A DNA stretch of 64,000 nucleotides from Strobilurus pachycystidiatus (GCA_019915135.1 JAHLMK010000001.1:3348001-3412000), one strand, 5' to 3'. Counted from the first letter of the stretch, positions 10,501-18,984 are shown. The notes: generated by a model not told the origin, from the letters alone. Translations and numbers: made by a program.

Positions 10501-13108
10501 CACTTTCGAAAACCAGTACCCCGAAGAAATTCATAACTGTTATTGGGAAACTATGCAGGGCGTCGACGAAGATGGTCTCACACACAGAGATTACGATCGC
10601 ATGAAGGAAAACGCCAACGCCGATGCCGTCACGTTTCTCGAATTTCAGAACCTCCATCTGTCATCCCTTGGCCGAATTCCTGAGCCGCCCCCTGTTCCCA
10701 GAGTACGGGGTGTAGACACCCCTTCCTCCATTTTCGACGCTCCGCGTAACAAACCATACGCACCCGGTATTCCTGCCATTCCTCGTCTAGTACCCGCGCT
10801 GTCGGATCAATTTCTGACTTCGGTGGTAGAAGTTACAAGGCAAACACAGAGATTGGTGAACGCATTGAGGACTGAGGACGAGACGCTGGACCCGGACGTG
10901 GCCCGACGCTATGATTTGGATAGTGATTACACATTCAAGTTGCCGAGCCGAAAAATAGGCAACATGGAACTCGAAATGGGAGTCATCATCAACGGTTTAC
11001 TCGTCCAGGACTTGGAACCCCAACTAGTAAACATTCATAGCTTTTACGTCTTCATTCCCACTATTTTCGACCCAAAACCCGATTCTACTACCTTCCCTAA
11101 CGGGAACAAGGGCAACGAGAAAGGCGCCCCGCCAAAGGAAACAGACGAAAAGAGCGCCATGGATGAAACAGTAACTGAAGGTACGAAGCATAATTCCTGT
11201 CTTAATCAACAACATCGTACTCAAAACGAATCAGGCCTGGGCACAGACATCGCAGGCATCGACCTCTGCATACTAGCCCAAACTGTCGCGGTAGGAACCA
11301 ACGTGACCACTCTTTCGAGCAGTAAAGACTCGCCCAAAATACCTCCAATGCAGGACAAGCCAACGATCACGGCGGAATACCCTGAACGAAGCTTCGGAAG
11401 TTCAGGTAACCCACTTTGCCACCGTTGCCCACGAGATCATGCTCTAATCCAATGTTTGCCAGGATCCACCGATATCCAGTTCTCTTACATGATCCAAGAC
11501 GAGAACGTTGCTAGCCGAGACCTTCTACGACGAGAAGCTTTAGGCAATCACATTCTGTCAAACGTCGCCCAAAGTATCAAGCGCAAAACACAGTCACCTA
11601 TTCGTCAGCCCGCTCCTAAACGCCTCCACGCTTCGTCGGACTCAGAGTATTGGGGCATGGAGATAGAATTGGAATACCCGCTCGACGATGCCGACATGGA
11701 AAGCGAGGAAGAGTGGCAGGCAGATAAAGGGAACCTATCCGTATTCCTTACACGCCACGAGAACTCCAGCAGCCCTGACTTTGGCGAGCACGACACATTA
11801 TCCTCTACAGATGCGATCTCGGTCTACAGCCAGGACATGGACATTACCGAGATGACGACTCTGTCGACGTCGGTGTCCATAGAAGCCGCCCCTAACCCCG
11901 GCCGCGACATTCGCTACTATGCCATTCCTACTCGAGGAATGGAGTCAGACGGGAATAATTACCGTGACTCTTTCACCATCCGCACTCACACCGTCATGCC
12001 CCCTGTCTTTCGGAGCGACGACGATGTTGCAGCCAATACGGTGGGAGCGGTGGAAAGGTACCAACTCGGGAACATCCTACCCCGTCAGCGAGAAGTTGTG
12101 ATTTTCCATGAAGCCCAAGATAACCATCCGCTTCAGCACCACGGAAACGGCTTCTTGGACCCGGAAATAATCAACTGCTTCATCTGGACCAGAGAGGAGG
12201 AGAAGGTTATAGGGCTATCTTTCCGGCTTGCAGTTGAGCACCTGTTCACAGCCTCCCTCCAACTTGACGATTGGCCCATGGCTAACAACACCGTTACTCA
12301 GCTAAACCGACGCCGAGTCATCAACGGAATAGAGGCGCTCGCCAAATCAAGCCATGCCGCCGACACCATCGACGAAATAGAGGGACTTCATCATGACAGT
12401 ATCACCACCTACGCGGATTTACTCACCTACGGGCGAGGTAGCATGACCTTAGCAATCGAGGAGCCATACACACGGCGTTGCAAGGACATCCTACTGGCCA
12501 AGCTTTTCCCCGAACGCGTGGAGACGCTACGTGACCCCGACTCCGGACAGATCCAACAATACATTCGGACGGACTGTTCCACGTCGCTCGAGGTCAGGCT
12601 CTCACCGTGGTCAAAACGGATGAGCGCGCTGCGATACAGTAGGAAGTATTTGGTACAAGGTATGAACCGGCTAGCCCAGTTCATCCTCACAACCCACTGG
12701 CGCACCCTCATAGACGAATTCCCAACAACCGACGATACATACCATTTCTTTCGCTGGCATTGTGTTTTTTTTCGGTTCCTTGACAACGCTTTTCACGCAG
12801 CACAAGGATTTCACGCGCTCTGCCTCCATGGCGGGTATATCAGGAATGGCCGAATGGAGACTCGAGCCCCGCTCGTCCCGCAGAATCCACTGCTCACTTG
12901 GCAAGAGGATGAGTATCTTCATCACTCCGCGCTTACACTTGAAGCAGGCGGACGCCACGAGTTGGCCAACACACTCCGGTCCATCCGCTACCAACGCCTC
13001 CTATTACCCGCGGAAGTCTACAGACTGCTCGAGCTTGGATACCTCGACCCGCTGGATTCCTTCGACGATTCAGGTTATCGGCGCGGTTTTATGGCTGACA
13101 AGCTATAA
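4577..13108 (+). CDS. Gag-protease-X polyprotein (main part)
   Basis: This is a 2,843-residue open frame. Its start at 4577 is only the first Met after the MITE; the real start is probably 3443. In order: the C-terminal half of Gag with an acidic/Ser tract; a CX2CX4HX4C zinc knuckle near residues 312-325; a Lys/Pro-rich linker; an aspartic protease with 'AIVDTGSQLNIV' near residue 665 and 'ELLLGRPWQRGN' downstream; then about 1,900 residues (from about 940 to the end) that I do not recognise. This X region has an acidic patch near residues 1355-1380, a CX2CX3HX4C knuckle-like motif near residue 2280 and a helical C-terminus. Its codons are visibly richer in G and C than the A-rich gag and pol. 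Usual Gypsy elements run from protease almost directly into RT, so X is an insertion of unknown origin. It keeps one uninterrupted frame over 5.7 kb, which argues for selection until recently. Confidence 0.85.
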   Translation: MAPKVVKFLEGCSHYRTPNYNLLKDDILEFYDVDKINNYYQPKHLKKLTSSWRHRTVHRLDQWKKYRREFVTIAGWLQGQGKLTDEDYNAYFWHGIHKRLRRDIEKIHISRDPAADLSQAFAHETVNQIARTILERNRFEYNLADTDSDTDSDSLETATESEEDNSDSDSDVSSREKRHKSKRRLQLALKEKKRINSQANSSENKKTEVVKEPEELDDIIHRLGKLSIDDPQYAIHYSSLYYQALQLNPESARILAAPPPAQTINKPQGTPSYYMPRTQPGYRTAPSQNTPQYAPQFASPNTGQNIPRNTTCFGCHDPNHTIRNCPTIREMLAKNQVSQKPDGRVVMADGGPIMRYNNETIAQAALRQIANSGKQSQTNTSTAYIEELPAGHYGTNFIELTGTDTEESQIFLGTEHENPDKEEDKIMSDCDSGKEYPSFWVSNKGNTYNAERPKRVLTRSARARAMEEQFKPPSTSTSQKAKQTAKAKTPFKARIETTRDPVLIPNPTQFPEPTPIDVRLPVRMERKEYTPMELDETVKRVEHHLPEIKTPGQPEGKLEETVQKAKGVKRTSEISRMADKTDLMKVILNTDITLKMFELLGASQDISEALADLLKWKNQKTEIVASEKQSKEIPVLLQVEEVYDRGVLITIPLTANGVSVNAIVDTGSQLNIVKRSAAENLGLIIDDSVITTMRDASGNNTQMRGFIREAELSQGAGQVRTKANLFVGLELFPFELLLGRPWQRGNMICIDERNEGTYLLYKDPQDPTGSRRHVFRALGIPKPSEYRLMRVKTEEEVSSGLHDLAEGTYAIYVPTDVDAGRTDDTDLYRTPANESAVRVSSKRREHTRGRYASAEDHVSQTDTRHVLDNDTETGNSQIHESYAQQGITHQRLKTFSLLVTILAIWKRIIETMAKLTRTNENGRRKEDITQVNAGEIIAALANRETVTRSPTTSMAGPASYLFRSNVHNLQLVEHPDNTVLTTSRPSSAVILPAIPTDQDRHKYFFPQFPLEGPTFGPERTPDGHRHHLGVLHQTLERQTQGNFCELTRGVYQESPFQPHELPSSYQPTQIFGENSIHFPPERVHDRTYESGVILGGALVRGECPPSQGYIYYQLSYGPVFQNERADMERRYDEGMQNAEDWIRRVKSYVPKTMEPGGALSITAAVYKEANWNPGSLKAIRESCARRLEDPLPVPPDIIELDNGIQKSINGSIFPYTSLNEQSALTDDDLHQIRAAVMRAQSAYARGDSEDSCNEEVGRSEYPCFHSFEARGIGAVFPAYPGDHRDLVSEVIFGAQLRCAGGQIKTSLLFYTMLPLLPNLRPAMWDVDYEQGSITEDSALRTGPIRKPDPGEYTEDEEEEVDPWADTEDSSEDEGMCTRWPSQSVIHNTSEDDKRRKYRRSKPRRRLPTKLYEASYENSGCDPFKVVSRGKVTETIWLVRSKVLRWGEPSLRNHARSLSAIGTYYIFSKLGVRMPQQERMEETIRSMVLLDAQIRAPDRDPHKAHAFIYQVDVFTYGTLSADLMNLGFHVASKPHSTTAKAAPNCPTRFTPAPSRRPNSVVAPPEADLSVIADILTTLCGHLRAWERQDTENKRSTICPFEFIKVHGKVWVALDAVRLSDRAVLRTGVLLDAVYEAGNKLALMGPALIALVYGYEPHYEEVRGAGLEPTLTKVPTNKYFTRQTPGDVGDFVREVVGSMEWVSEDVYPSLMNGTLDEDGVPRLSSSNPTDATFRGVTFEKGHIYFHATLYPRTPQFFKQPPKFFNFYYLAKPPMNREALELHQSATFDTRANIYYPPSLQNPGVLSPDYSVVDPLRKSYLLTNAQPTNDNAEKVLHPPTSAEWEVVCAKLLSNHPVPIAHLQPAYQENDLLCLWAMVCKSLKRYRHINDNVLVNAIMAPTRFDPLFMHVLRATTTSAISLPAIQLAHLVLQQLVMPDITLYQYNDQGTERAVQGTLHLWMVDETTLPDGSDRRHRNPTFENQYPEEIHNCYWETMQGVDEDGLTHRDYDRMKENANADAVTFLEFQNLHLSSLGRIPEPPPVPRVRGVDTPSSIFDAPRNKPYAPGIPAIPRLVPALSDQFLTSVVEVTRQTQRLVNALRTEDETLDPDVARRYDLDSDYTFKLPSRKIGNMELEMGVIINGLLVQDLEPQLVNIHSFYVFIPTIFDPKPDSTTFPNGNKGNEKGAPPKETDEKSAMDETVTEGTKHNSCLNQQHRTQNESGLGTDIAGIDLCILAQTVAVGTNVTTLSSSKDSPKIPPMQDKPTITAEYPERSFGSSGNPLCHRCPRDHALIQCLPGSTDIQFSYMIQDENVASRDLLRREALGNHILSNVAQSIKRKTQSPIRQPAPKRLHASSDSEYWGMEIELEYPLDDADMESEEEWQADKGNLSVFLTRHENSSSPDFGEHDTLSSTDAISVYSQDMDITEMTTLSTSVSIEAAPNPGRDIRYYAIPTRGMESDGNNYRDSFTIRTHTVMPPVFRSDDDVAANTVGAVERYQLGNILPRQREVVIFHEAQDNHPLQHHGNGFLDPEIINCFIWTREEEKVIGLSFRLAVEHLFTASLQLDDWPMANNTVTQLNRRRVINGIEALAKSSHAADTIDEIEGLHHDSITTYADLLTYGRGSMTLAIEEPYTRRCKDILLAKLFPERVETLRDPDSGQIQQYIRTDCSTSLEVRLSPWSKRMSALRYSRKYLVQGMNRLAQFILTTHWRTLIDEFPTTDDTYHFFRWHCVFFRFLDNAFHAAQGFHALCLHGGYIRNGRMETRAPLVPQNPLLTWQEDEYLHHSALTLEAGGRHELANTLRSIRYQRLLLPAEVYRLLELGYLDPLDSFDDSGYRRGFMADKL

Positions 13109-13109
13109 T

Positions 13110-13231
13110 GTAAGTGCTCACAGCATCCCTTTCACTGCGAACTCACACGAAAATAGTAAACCGAAACCCGAATATGGAAATCATTCTGAACGCCTTCAAC
13201 ATTTCTCTAATCATTCGTCATCCAATTTCAG
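13110..13231 (+). other. Candidate intron between ORF1 stop and Pol start
   Basis: A consensus donor (GTAAGT) begins 2 bp after the TAA of the Gag-PR-X frame. A pyrimidine-rich acceptor (CCAATTTCAG) ends one base before ATG 13233, the first Met of the Pol frame past the end of ORF1. An alternative acceptor (AAATAG) lies at 13156. Splicing to this acceptor, from here or from a leader donor upstream, would make an mRNA for Pol. This is inferred from sequence only. Confidence 0.4.
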
Positions 13232-13232
13232 T

Positions 13233-16200
13233 ATGCAACCCAACTCAGTCGCGTTACCGTTTCCCGGTCTTTTGTCTCAACACATGTCTATCAGTCCCTA
13301 TCTAGTGTCGGGATCGCGCGCGTCTCCGACGCTGTACTCAGTTTACGAAACCCTACTCAATTTCTCGTTACCGTTACCTATGTACGCCTCCACGGCGTTG
13401 TACTTCCCAGTCGGAACCCAAGCTCAAGCAGCACCCCCCCCTCCGTTACACATACTTGTTTTAGGCTACTTCCTGATGCTACCAATGATTACTTGTATAT
13501 TATTGTTGGCGAACGCAGGATCGAAAAAGAACCAACCCGGAATACAAGCTAAATTGAAGATGAAAGAGCACTTCCATTTAAAAAGTGCCCAGGAAGGAGG
13601 ATGGACAGGTCTAATCATGCACTCAGACGATGAAAAATATAAAATTTGGATTGACAAAGGAATGTACTACACGGACAAGTACAAATTTGAAAAAGATGAT
13701 TTGTTAATCTGCTGTACAGACAATGACTCGTACCCGGGAATGAAAGATAACATATTCACTATGTACAAAACAGTGGACCGAAAAGTCAAGCCTGTCTCAG
13801 GCACTTTTCCAGAGGAAGCCAGGGTATTACGAACTATACCAAAGGACCCCTTACTATCACTCGAAATTCTACCATTCAAACCACCAGAGTTTATCCCTAC
13901 AAAACGTTTAACTACGGACCGAATGGACAGCCTAGAAGTCAACCAGGAAGGTTTTCTGTTACCAGAAGAAGAAAAACTTTTCAAACACATACTCCGTATA
14001 CACGAAAAAACACTTCCATATGAAGAAAAGGATCGCGGTACATTGAGTCAGGAATACTTCTCAGACTATATAATGGCCACCGTACCACACGTTCCTTGGG
14101 AATACAGAAACATTCCAATACCCCCTGGAATCAGAGACAAGGTAGTAGAACTGCTCAAAGGCAAAATAGCAGCAGGAGTATACGAACCCAGCCAGTCATC
14201 TTACCGATGCAGATGGTTTTGCGTATTGAAGAAAAACGGAACACTACGCATGATCCATGATCTACAACCACTCAACAAAGTATCCATACGGGATGCAGGA
14301 CAACTACCCATTATAGACGATTTTGTAGAACCATTTGGAGGAAGTCAGTGCTTCACAGTATTTGATCTATTTTGGGGATTTGACGCAAGATTAGTCCATC
14401 CAAAATTCCGAGATCTAACAGCATTCTATACGCCTCTAGGATTACTAAGACTCACTGCACTACCAATGGGATATACCAATTCACCAGCAGAATTCCAAAA
14501 CTGCATGACATTCGTCTTACAGCCTGAAATTCCAGAATCAGCCAATATATTCATTGACGACTTAGGAATTAAAGGACCTCGAACAGCATACCCTGATAAA
14601 CATAGTCAACCGGAACGCCTTAAAGAAAATCCTGGAATTAGGCGTTTTATATGGGAACATGCCCAAGACGTTCATCGTGTCATGCATCGTGTAGAATGTG
14701 TCGGTGCTACATTTTCACCTAAGAAAGTCCAAATGTGTCGACCGAAAGCAGTGATAGTAGGACAAACATGCAGTGCGGAGGGTCGTACACCAGATCAAGA
14801 GCGAGTATCCAAGATCTTGAAATGGCCAACACCCACCACTGTTACCGAAGTCAGGGGCTTTCTGGGACTATGTGGCACAGTACGAATCTGGATAGAAAAT
14901 TATTCACAATTAGCACGACCACTCACAGAACTGACACGAGCAACACAAGACTTTATCTGGACAGAAAAACGCAATCAAGCCTTCGAAACGTTAAAAGCCA
15001 AAGTAGCAGACACAACAGCGCTTCGTGCAATCGACTATAGGTCAAAAGAACCTATAATCCTGTCAGTAGACACCAGCTATATTGCTGTAGGAATGATTCT
15101 TTCACAAAAAGATGATCGAGGCATAAGGCGACCAGCTCGATATGGATCATTACCCTTAAATTCAGTCGAATGCAGATATTCCCAGCCAAAACTAGAACTA
15201 TATGGGCTATATCGAGCATTGCGACATTGGCGAATATACCTAATCGGAGCACCCTCGCTAACGGTAGAAATGGATGCCAAATACATAAAGGGAATGCTTA
15301 ACGAACCAGATCTACAACCAACCGCAGTAATCAACAGGTGGATTCAAGGAATTTTAATGTTTGACTTCCAACTAGAACATGTACCAGCTACCAGATTCAA
15401 AGGGCCAGATGCACTATCCCAACGAAGAGCAGCACCTGGAGAAGAACCTAATGAACTGCAACATGAGGATGACGAATGGCTGGACAACATAGCACTCATG
15501 ACCTTGATTCCAAGCCTGGACCAATTTCAAAGCAACGGACAACAACTAGAAAAAGTACTAGAAAATGCACAGGAGCCAGGTACAAATCAAACCTCTCCTC
15601 GACAAAATACAGCCAATCAAGAACTACATGAAATCTACAACTATTTAAACAGTGACGAAAGCTCGAAACTGCAGCTAAGTCAACAATTCCCAACTAATCA
15701 GCAAAGAAAACGATTTATCAAACGAACACTACAATATTTCGTGCATAATAAACGCATGTTCAAAAGAACACAGCAAGGACATCCTCTTAAAGTCATATTT
15801 GACCCACTAGCTCGACCAACAATTCTAGAATGGGCCCATGACAAATTAGGACACAGAGGAATCCACACAGTTATGGAACTGCTACGTCTACGTTTCTACT
15901 GGCCATACATGCATAAAGATGTTCACGACTTCATTGCATCATGCCACGAATGTCAAATCCGAAATCTAATTCAAGTACAAATACCACCTACTATATCACG
16001 ACCCACCCACATCATGCAAAAAGTATTCCTGGACGTAATGTTCATGCCACCCAGCGGCGGATTCATAGCCATTGTGGCCATCAAAGACGATTTGACCGGA
16101 ATCACTGAAGCACGAGCATTGCGACAGGTCAAAGCAGAAGCCATTGCCAAATTCCTGGAAGAAGACGTATACTACAGATACGGTGTTATAGGAAAAGTCA

Positions 16201-16802
16201 TAACCGACAATGGATCTGAAGTACAAGGAGCCTTCCGACAACTAGCTGCTCGACTTGGAATTCCCCACGTAACCATAACACCATATAATAAACACGCCAA
16301 CGGACAAGTAGAACGCGGCCACTATATTCTCCGAGAAGCAATCATTAGATCTTGCGAAAAAGACGCAACTACCGGTGCTCCCAAACAATGGCACACCAAA
16401 TTGCAATTAGCTTTATTCGCGGACCGAGTCACAGTAAATTCGGCCACTGGTTATACACCTTACTATTTACTACACGGAATCGAACCAGTCTTACCCGTGG
16501 ATCTACTCGATTTCACATGCGCAGAGGATGTATTTCCATTTGACCTCACTACAGCACAGTTGCTTGAAAAACGAATTAGGCAGCTGGAACGCAGAGAGGA
16601 AGACATAGCCAGCGCCGCGGAAACATTACAGCGCAGCCGATTACGAAATCGGGAGCAATTTAATAAGCGGTATTGGCATTGTCTCCAGAAAAGGCAATAC
16701 GAGATCGGAGAATTGGTCCTAGTCAGGGACGTGCGATACGCAACAAGTTACCAAATTAGTAAAAAGACCAACCCGAGGTACCTAGGGCCTTACCTAGTTT
16801 GA
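13233..16802 (+). CDS. pol: Pol: reverse transcriptase, RNase H, integrase
   Basis: The frame is open from 13233 to a TGA at 16800-16802, about 1,189 residues. Order: a hydrophobic, membrane-like segment near residues 73-97; RT with 'RWFCVLKKNGTLRMIHDLQP' near 325 and the catalytic box FIDD near 440; RNase H with 'ILSVDTSYIAVGM' near 610; integrase with an HHCC zinc-binding domain near 868-907 and the D, D, E catalytic residues in 'FLDVMFMP', 'ITDNGSEV' and 'GQVERGH' (about 932, 990 and 1026). All catalytic residues I looked for are present. After the TGA the same frame stays open for 74 codons to a TAA at 17022-17024 and looks like the normal C-terminus ('YRSQKGNYQLAELDGT'), so TGA probably replaces a Trp codon. 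The hydrophobic segment before RT is unusual. ATG 13233 was chosen because it follows a candidate acceptor; the frame is also open upstream, overlapping ORF1. Confidence 0.88.
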   Translation: MQPNSVALPFPGLLSQHMSISPYLVSGSRASPTLYSVYETLLNFSLPLPMYASTALYFPVGTQAQAAPPPPLHILVLGYFLMLPMITCILLLANAGSKKNQPGIQAKLKMKEHFHLKSAQEGGWTGLIMHSDDEKYKIWIDKGMYYTDKYKFEKDDLLICCTDNDSYPGMKDNIFTMYKTVDRKVKPVSGTFPEEARVLRTIPKDPLLSLEILPFKPPEFIPTKRLTTDRMDSLEVNQEGFLLPEEEKLFKHILRIHEKTLPYEEKDRGTLSQEYFSDYIMATVPHVPWEYRNIPIPPGIRDKVVELLKGKIAAGVYEPSQSSYRCRWFCVLKKNGTLRMIHDLQPLNKVSIRDAGQLPIIDDFVEPFGGSQCFTVFDLFWGFDARLVHPKFRDLTAFYTPLGLLRLTALPMGYTNSPAEFQNCMTFVLQPEIPESANIFIDDLGIKGPRTAYPDKHSQPERLKENPGIRRFIWEHAQDVHRVMHRVECVGATFSPKKVQMCRPKAVIVGQTCSAEGRTPDQERVSKILKWPTPTTVTEVRGFLGLCGTVRIWIENYSQLARPLTELTRATQDFIWTEKRNQAFETLKAKVADTTALRAIDYRSKEPIILSVDTSYIAVGMILSQKDDRGIRRPARYGSLPLNSVECRYSQPKLELYGLYRALRHWRIYLIGAPSLTVEMDAKYIKGMLNEPDLQPTAVINRWIQGILMFDFQLEHVPATRFKGPDALSQRRAAPGEEPNELQHEDDEWLDNIALMTLIPSLDQFQSNGQQLEKVLENAQEPGTNQTSPRQNTANQELHEIYNYLNSDESSKLQLSQQFPTNQQRKRFIKRTLQYFVHNKRMFKRTQQGHPLKVIFDPLARPTILEWAHDKLGHRGIHTVMELLRLRFYWPYMHKDVHDFIASCHECQIRNLIQVQIPPTISRPTHIMQKVFLDVMFMPPSGGFIAIVAIKDDLTGITEARALRQVKAEAIAKFLEEDVYYRYGVIGKVITDNGSEVQGAFRQLAARLGIPHVTITPYNKHANGQVERGHYILREAIIRSCEKDATTGAPKQWHTKLQLALFADRVTVNSATGYTPYYLLHGIEPVLPVDLLDFTCAEDVFPFDLTTAQLLEKRIRQLERREEDIASAAETLQRSRLRNREQFNKRYWHCLQKRQYEIGELVLVRDVRYATSYQISKKTNPRYLGPYLV

Positions 16803-17024
16803 TATCGATCCCAAAAAGGAAATTACCAACTAGCAGAGCTAGACGGAACAGTTTTACAAGACCTCATAGCAGGATTTCGAATTATACCATACATTACACG
16901 TCGAGACGGACTCATCAGACTATTAGAGAATGCAGACACACGTCACAGCGGCTCTGAAAACTATGCCGGCACCGATGACGAGAACGGAGAGATGACCGAG
17001 GATGATTCAGCCACGGGCGCCTAA
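16803..17024 (+). pseudogene. Pol C-terminal tail beyond an in-frame TGA
   Basis: This is 73 sense codons in the Pol frame, ending TAA at 17022-17024. The first residues (YRSQKGNYQLAELDG) match the tail expected after Gypsy integrases, followed by an acidic end. Either one G-to-A change made a stop from TGG, or the tail is dispensable. Confidence 0.7.
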
Positions 17025-17045
17025 ATTTTCTTGTCCGCAACAGTC

Positions 17046-17732
17046 ATGGCCAGCAGCCAGAGCACGTTCCAGTACGCACTTTACTTCCCCTCAGCATTAG
17101 GACGACTAATAAAAAACACTGCCAGAATCGAATACTACAGCTTGCCAGAAATGCCAGTCATCACTACGGCCGTGCACGCATTTTGGGTCGGCGGAAATGT
17201 CCCCATAATTTACGATCCTCAACAACCAGGCGATATCATCATCAGAAATGTATTTGCTGGAAGCGTCGAGCTAGAAGACGGGCAGCTCCAGGAGCACTTC
17301 ATAGCTGATATTCCCTACCTCACGCCCCCCATCGAAACTACCTCGCGCGCCAATGCTCGCTACGTTGAGATGGACTACGTCTACGACCGATTGACAGGAG
17401 AGGTCCTTTTGGGATGCGTCGCAGCCAAGCCCGGACTCCGTGTGCATCTCCTGTGCCACGACGCTCGCCTAGGCAACTTCATCATCACAAACATCGACAA
17501 TAGTGGAGGAGACGGCACTCGCTATGCGTACATCATGTGTCTTGACGACACCCCCCAGTTTGCCTATCATTCCTACCAGCGTGTAGTCGTCGCCAACGAG
17601 CACATCGATTATATTTTGGGAATGGAAGCCGATCAAGCAATGCCCGACGAGAAGCGATGGATGAGAGTAGCCGAGAAACATAGGGAGACCCTCGATATGA
17701 TATTCATGGACAAGCGCGTACGATACACGTAG
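17046..17732 (+). CDS. Unknown retrotransposon ORF, 228 aa
   Basis: ATG 17046 lies 22 bp after the Pol-frame TAA and just after a possible acceptor (GCAACAG|TC). The protein begins MASSQSTFQYALYFPSALGR, has no evident signal peptide or membrane segment, and no motif I recognise. It is mixed alpha/beta in character with a basic C-terminus ('MDKRVRYT'). Base composition is richer in G and C than pol and resembles the X region. Its position between pol and the 3' LTR is where env or accessory genes sit in some retroelements, but nothing in it resembles an envelope protein. Confidence 0.65.
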   Translation: MASSQSTFQYALYFPSALGRLIKNTARIEYYSLPEMPVITTAVHAFWVGGNVPIIYDPQQPGDIIIRNVFAGSVELEDGQLQEHFIADIPYLTPPIETTSRANARYVEMDYVYDRLTGEVLLGCVAAKPGLRVHLLCHDARLGNFIITNIDNSGGDGTRYAYIMCLDDTPQFAYHSYQRVVVANEHIDYILGMEADQAMPDEKRWMRVAEKHRETLDMIFMDKRVRYT

Positions 17733-17856
17733 CGTACAGATAGATGAAAACCACCACTCAGAAAAATAAATAAGGCGGACAACGAAAAACGTGACCAAGA
17801 ACGGACGTGAAAAAGTAAACAAAGGGGAAAACAACACTTAGCAAAGCACCATCATC

Positions 17857-18869
17857 ATGCCAAACGAAAGCAACATGTTCCGCCGCCTACTGCGCATTAT
17901 CAAAAGGCAAACAGAAGGAACCGATGAACCAACGCTAGACGAGAACACTCAGGAGATCGAAGTACGCGCGCTTCACCAACAAATTAACCCGCTTGACAAA
18001 GATCATAGCCACCGTCGGATCTCCCCACTTATGAGCAATCTCTAAACCACTACATGCAACGATGGGCTCTTCCTCGCCCATCCAGATTCCCACAGCCCGC
18101 ACGTTTGTACCAGCCCCGTCGCCTTCGCCTGCCCGAATTATCTCTGAACGCCGCCCAATTTCTTGGCGAGCTCCTCCCAGTTTTACGAGCCACTCCCAGC
18201 ACCGAGCATCTCGTCAATTCCTTCCATGACGAATTAGTCAATAGCGCTCGTTTGTATTCAGACCAGTATAGACGCACACAAGACGGAATGCTTGAGGCCG
18301 AACCGACCATCACATCACCCTCCAGCGCCATTCCATCCCTGTTCCCTAGCCATGAAATCGCAACCATCACTGGACAATCCATCCCATACATATCCGTCAC
18401 TGAGGGACCTCCATCCTATCGCGGCGTCGATCGCCTACACAACGAGCTCACCTACGAAGTAAACTTATCCTACCTGGCATACATTCCCAACCGTCAGCTG
18501 TTCCTTGCCGTTACATATTCCCAGCATGCCCTTGGACCATTTTTCTATGGACACAACGGCACCCGAATGGGAAATTTTCGTGTCGACGGATTTTACCAAT
18601 GTAGAGAAGGGATGGCCATTCTGTCATGCAGCAGCTGCAACATAGCAGGCGAGCCTACCACTACCACGCACCCCAGATTCCTCGCAGTTCCCTACGAATT
18701 CCTCTGCTCTCGTTATCAGCGAATGATGACTGAGCGCCACATTGATTCAAACGTTTGGCAACAAGTCCCATCATATGCACTCGAATTGGTGGATGCGCAG
18801 GCGGAAGCTGGAAAAGGGACATGGTGGAGCGCCGCTACACCCGAGCTGATCAGGATGTTTGAGAGTTGA
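17857..18869 (+). CDS. Unknown spliced retrotransposon ORF, 321 aa
   Basis: Exon 1 is 17857-17961 and exon 2 is 18009-18869. The intron 17962-18008 (GTACGC...CATAG, 47 nt) keeps phase 0 and joins '...ENTQEIE' to 'PPSDLPTYEQSLNHYMQRW'. Without splicing, frame 1 stops at 18045 and frame 3 has a stop just upstream at 18006, so the intron neatly explains the frame change. The N-terminus is basic (MPNESNMFRRLLRIIKR), followed by an acidic stretch and a globular region ending '...TPELIRMFES'. No known domain was recognised and no membrane segment seen. GC content is like the X region and the 228-aa ORF. The stop lies 115 bp before the 3' LTR. Confidence 0.6.
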
Positions 18870-18984
18870 ACGAGTTCGTCGCATGTTCTTTTTGGTATCA
18901 AATGCACATATTTCTTGGAAAAATCGATTTTGTGATTGCCAATAAGTTGATCGGGGACGATCAAATTTATCAGTGCCCCGCGAA

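Noticed and set aside
12762..13232. Upstream extension of the Pol frame over the end of the Gag-PR-X frame
   Set aside because: Low-complexity reading with no domain. The overlapping frame is continuous with the long X region, so the first Met after ORF1 is the better Pol start.
17046..18869. Envelope genes making the 17-kb element an errantivirus-like element
   Set aside because: No signal peptide, membrane anchor or furin-type site is seen in either protein.
18940..18984. Polypurine tract before the 3' LTR
   Set aside because: The sequence just before TGTCAC is mixed (GTGCCCCGCGAA). No purine run of useful length adjoins the LTR.
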